This document shows positions 62,028 through 64,000 of a stretch of 64,000 nt of DNA, in pieces. Each line of letters begins with the position of its first letter. Within the stretch, counting starts at the first letter, position 1. The position numbers were made by a program, and so were the translations under genes. The stretch spans positions 217,619 through 281,618 of the forward strand of contig JBOFJQ010000034.1 of the NCBI GenBank assembly GCA_051656905.1, in the 5' to 3' direction. The stretch is from JAGNZR01 sp051656905 (GTDB lineage: Bacteria > Fusobacteriota > Fusobacteriia > Fusobacteriales > Fusobacteriaceae). Under the pieces are notes generated by a model. That model was given only the letters and a program-made list of their open reading frames with translations. It did not search any database and was not told where the DNA came from.

Positions 62028-62067
62028 AGAGCCTCATTTTATATTTTATAGAATGAGGCTCTTTTTA
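62028..62067 (+). terminator. Terminator after hcp
   Basis: AGAGCCTCATT / AATGAGGCTCT stem and TTTTT run. Confidence 0.88.
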
Positions 62068-62122
62068 TGATTTTTGTTTTATGATAATTTTTTTCCGCTT
62101 ATTATTTTGATTTAATATAATT

Positions 62123-62150
62123 AAAAAAGAGAGAAATTAATCTCTCTTCT
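62123..62150 (-). terminator. Terminator at the end of the prophage lysis genes
   Basis: On the minus strand AAGAGAGA / TCTCTCTT stem followed by TTTTTT, just behind the holin stop at 62185. Confidence 0.75.
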
Positions 62151-62184
62151 ACCTCTCTTAGTTTCGGGACTCCCAAAATGACTT

Positions 62185-62595
62185 TTATACTTCCTCTATT
62201 TTTTTATTCTCCCTACATTGCTCTAAAGAACTTTTTAATTTTTCAGGGATTGGAACTCCTAATGTTGCCGCATTCTCTATTATTGATAAAAACTCTGTTG
62301 CTACATAAAACATTAATACTAATGTTCTTATTCCCATATTTTGGAGTATCATATCCATTTGTGTCGCTGCAACAACTATAAATAATACTACTAACTTTTT
62401 CCAAAAGCCTTTATAAGCTGTTTTAGAGTTAATATTCTTTTTCTTATATCCTTTTATTAACCCAGTTAAATAATCTAATGCCATCATTACTAATAGTGCT
62501 CTAAAAAGATTATCAAATCCCCCAATAAGATATATAACTAAGCTGACCCAGCTTGTATAGATCATAGCCAAGTAGCCTTTAGCTAAACTAATCAT
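62185..62595 (-). CDS. Phage holin (Cph1/TcdE-type, PF05105)
   Basis: A 136-residue membrane protein with three or more hydrophobic segments. LVMMALDYLTGLIKGYKKKNINSKTAYKGFWKKL and EFLSIIENAATLGVPIPEKLK are the class signatures of toxin-secretion/phage-lysis holins, quoted here as MMALDYLTG and ENAATLGVP. It would make the pores that let the endolysin out. Last gene of a minus-strand lysis cassette. Confidence 0.92.
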   Translation of the reverse strand: MISLAKGYLAMIYTSWVSLVIYLIGGFDNLFRALLVMMALDYLTGLIKGYKKKNINSKTAYKGFWKKLVVLFIVVAATQMDMILQNMGIRTLVLMFYVATEFLSIIENAATLGVPIPEKLKSSLEQCRENKKIEEV

Positions 62596-62605
62596 TCTCC
62601 CCCCT

Positions 62606-62848
62606 CTAAGCCATTATATAATTTAAAATTTTATCAAGTAAACTATAAATATAATCGCTGAGTTCCAACTTTGGATAAATACAATCAATAAAAACTAAAA
62701 CCACTAATACGTACATTACATTTACTAAGCAAGCTTTAAAAATAGTTATCTTTGCCTCTTGAATACCTTGCTCTTTCTCACCACTTTTACTTTTTTTTAA
62801 AATGAGATCTGTTACTTTTGAAAGTAATTCGAATACACTAAACTTCAT
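62606..62848 (-). CDS. Small phage membrane protein of unknown function
   Basis: An 80-residue protein with a charged N-terminal half (KKSKSGEKEQGIQEAK) and one hydrophobic segment near 35-55 (ACLVNVMYVLVVLVFI). I do not recognise it. It sits between the M15 endopeptidase and the holin, so it could be a second holin, an antiholin or a spanin-like partner. Confidence 0.65.
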   Translation of the reverse strand: MKFSVFELLSKVTDLILKKSKSGEKEQGIQEAKITIFKACLVNVMYVLVVLVFIDCIYPKLELSDYIYSLLDKILNYIMA

Positions 62849-62864
62849 TTTCTCCCCCTATACT

Positions 62865-63287
62865 CTAATTATTTATCCATGTTTGCTTTCTCTCTTCCTT
62901 TTTATCCAATTTAAATCCACAATGAATAAAATTTTGTTTTGGATAATAGATCAACTGATCAAACTGTAATTTACCTTCTTTCATTGCCTTTAATAATTTT
63001 TCATACATCATTTTAGTAGATATTTGATTACTATAGTTATCTACAGCTAAAGCATATCTATGAGCTGATGTTTTACTCCCTTTTACTGCATCATTGAGTT
63101 CTTGGCATCTAAACCACGATAAGACTATTAACTGAACTCCTAAATATTCTCTTACTTCATCCATTCTTTTAGCTGTATAAAATGCATATTCTTTTTCTTT
63201 AGCATTAGGAATATTTTTTATTCCTAATTTAGATCCTGTAGTAGACACTACTAGTTCATTCTCAGAAAAATATTTTGATATTTTCAT
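62865..63287 (-). CDS. Phage endopeptidase, peptidase M15 (PF08291-like)
   Basis: A 140-residue zinc peptidase that cuts peptidoglycan peptides. Likely zinc ligands are His76 and Asp83 in SAHRYALAVDN and His122 in FIHCGF. VLSWFRCQELNDAVKGSKTS is also typical. The usual Gly before the Ala of SxHxxGxAxD is replaced (YALAVD), a small deviation. The ATG at 63287 follows GGGAGG and overlaps the upstream stop by one base. Part of the prophage lysis cassette. Confidence 0.88.
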   Translation of the reverse strand: MKISKYFSENELVVSTTGSKLGIKNIPNAKEKEYAFYTAKRMDEVREYLGVQLIVLSWFRCQELNDAVKGSKTSAHRYALAVDNYSNQISTKMMYEKLLKAMKEGKLQFDQLIYYPKQNFIHCGFKLDKKEERKQTWINN

Positions 63288-63952
63288 TATGCCTCCCACT
63301 TAATTTTTTTTATACTTTCTATATCTTTACAAGACTCAATTTGTACTAATCTATCGGCAAATTTTGTAAATAATTCCTGTTCTCTAGTCGAGAATAATCC
63401 AACTATATTTTCTAAATCTTTTCCTCTTATTTTGGCTATTTGATTATCAACTGTTATCCAATCTATTTCATTTTCTGTTCCCTTGAAAATTTGCGATGCC
63501 TGAAATAATTTATTTTTTGAGTTTGAATCTCCATCAAATAAATCACTATCATACTCTATTTCTTCCTCATTATTTTTGTCTCTAATACCTTTCATTTCAA
63601 TTCTTTTGAATTCCTTGCATTCTTCTAATGTTGCCCCTTCTATCCAAATTGGAGACTTCCATAAGGGTTTATATAATCCTCCAGGAATTTCTATTTTTTC
63701 TATTTTTCCATCTTTCATTATTTCACCAGGATATAACAGCTCTAATTTTCCTTCCAGCAATATTTCATCTTCTCTTGTTTTTTCTTTAACAATCCCTTCT
63801 TTTATAATATAATTATCTATTTTAGTTAAAGAAGCTATAAAGCCTGCCTTTACAGCTGGATAATATTTTTCAGGTTCTTCCATAAATTCTTCCATTGATG
63901 GAGCAGGAAATCCAATAACTGGTCTATCTTTTTCATAAACGTATATGTTCAT
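63287..63952 (-). CDS. Phage tail-associated protein with DUF4376-like C-terminus
   Basis: A 221-residue protein. The C-terminal part (about 120-221) has FQASQIFKG.., IDWITVDNQIAKIRGKDLENIV and a helical end, similar to DUF4376 domains of phage tail fibre proteins. Residues 1-110 resemble tail-fibre assembly type N-termini (PVIGFPAP.., ILYPGE-like LLYPGEIM). It directly precedes the M15 endopeptidase, the usual place for tail genes. AAAGAGAGG precedes the ATG. More phage genes probably lie beyond the right edge. Confidence 0.7.
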   Translation of the reverse strand: MNIYVYEKDRPVIGFPAPSMEEFMEEPEKYYPAVKAGFIASLTKIDNYIIKEGIVKEKTREDEILLEGKLELLYPGEIMKDGKIEKIEIPGGLYKPLWKSPIWIEGATLEECKEFKRIEMKGIRDKNNEEEIEYDSDLFDGDSNSKNKLFQASQIFKGTENEIDWITVDNQIAKIRGKDLENIVGLFSTREQELFTKFADRLVQIESCKDIESIKKIKWEA

Positions 63953-64000
63953 TTTTACCTCTCTTTTTTTATTTTTTTTACGTTTAAATTATCAAATTTA

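Overview
The window is AT-rich, gene-dense bacterial chromosome. The gene content suggests a strictly anaerobic, B12-synthesising member of the Fusobacteriota, perhaps Cetobacterium-like: an oxygen-independent cobalamin pathway, hybrid-cluster protein, flavodiiron protein, Na+-coupled symporters and AT-biased codons. This placement is inferred from content and style, not from a marker gene.

1-14.1 kb (minus strand) is a cobalamin locus. It runs cbiM-N-Q-O (cobalt uptake), cbiB, cobD, cbiX, cbiA, cbiC, cbiD, cbiE, cbiT, cbiL, cbiF, cbiG and the first codons of cbiH, with cbiP as a separate upstream unit. Two similar cobalamin riboswitches sit in front of cbiM and cbiP. The cbiP copy is followed by a clear intrinsic terminator, and a consensus promoter precedes it.

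14.1-36 kb is mostly transport. It holds a sugar-type ABC importer without an ATPase, an ECF vitamin-type transporter (S, fused A-A', T), an O-acetyltransferase, a LysE exporter, a GNAT-ASCH fusion, a polar amino-acid ABC importer, a PutP symporter, a DUF535 protein, an OpuC-type osmolyte importer, a PhzF protein, an alpha/beta hydrolase and a predicted outer-membrane barrel.

36-48.7 kb holds a truncated FAD-protein fragment, tRNA-Arg, lgt, flavodiiron protein, yhdT-panF, the hom-thrC-thrB operon, an HD hydrolase, a MATE pump and an orphan TrpX-like binding protein.

48.7-64 kb holds a stray phage-type lysozyme, a PTS IIA / ChbG-like / PTS IIB cluster, a HAD phosphatase, an epimerase-VOC pair, an XRE regulator divergent from a small unknown gene, a multicopper oxidase, a second MATE pump, a tandem universal stress protein, two tiny paralogous peptides, hcp, and the lysis end of a prophage (tail protein, M15 endopeptidase, small membrane protein, holin).

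The most striking signals lie outside the annotated genes. Three ribosome-mediated attenuators have short leader peptides rich in the relevant amino acid: Pro codons before putP, Phe codons before the orphan binding protein, and Thr/Ile codons before hom. A pair of about 150-180 nt related non-coding elements with terminators flanks the PTS cluster in direct orientation. The two MATE paralogues share a conserved promoter, hairpin and terminator leader. Two short peptides with a common sequence pattern lie upstream of hcp. No CRISPR array, rRNA or intact insertion sequence was seen.
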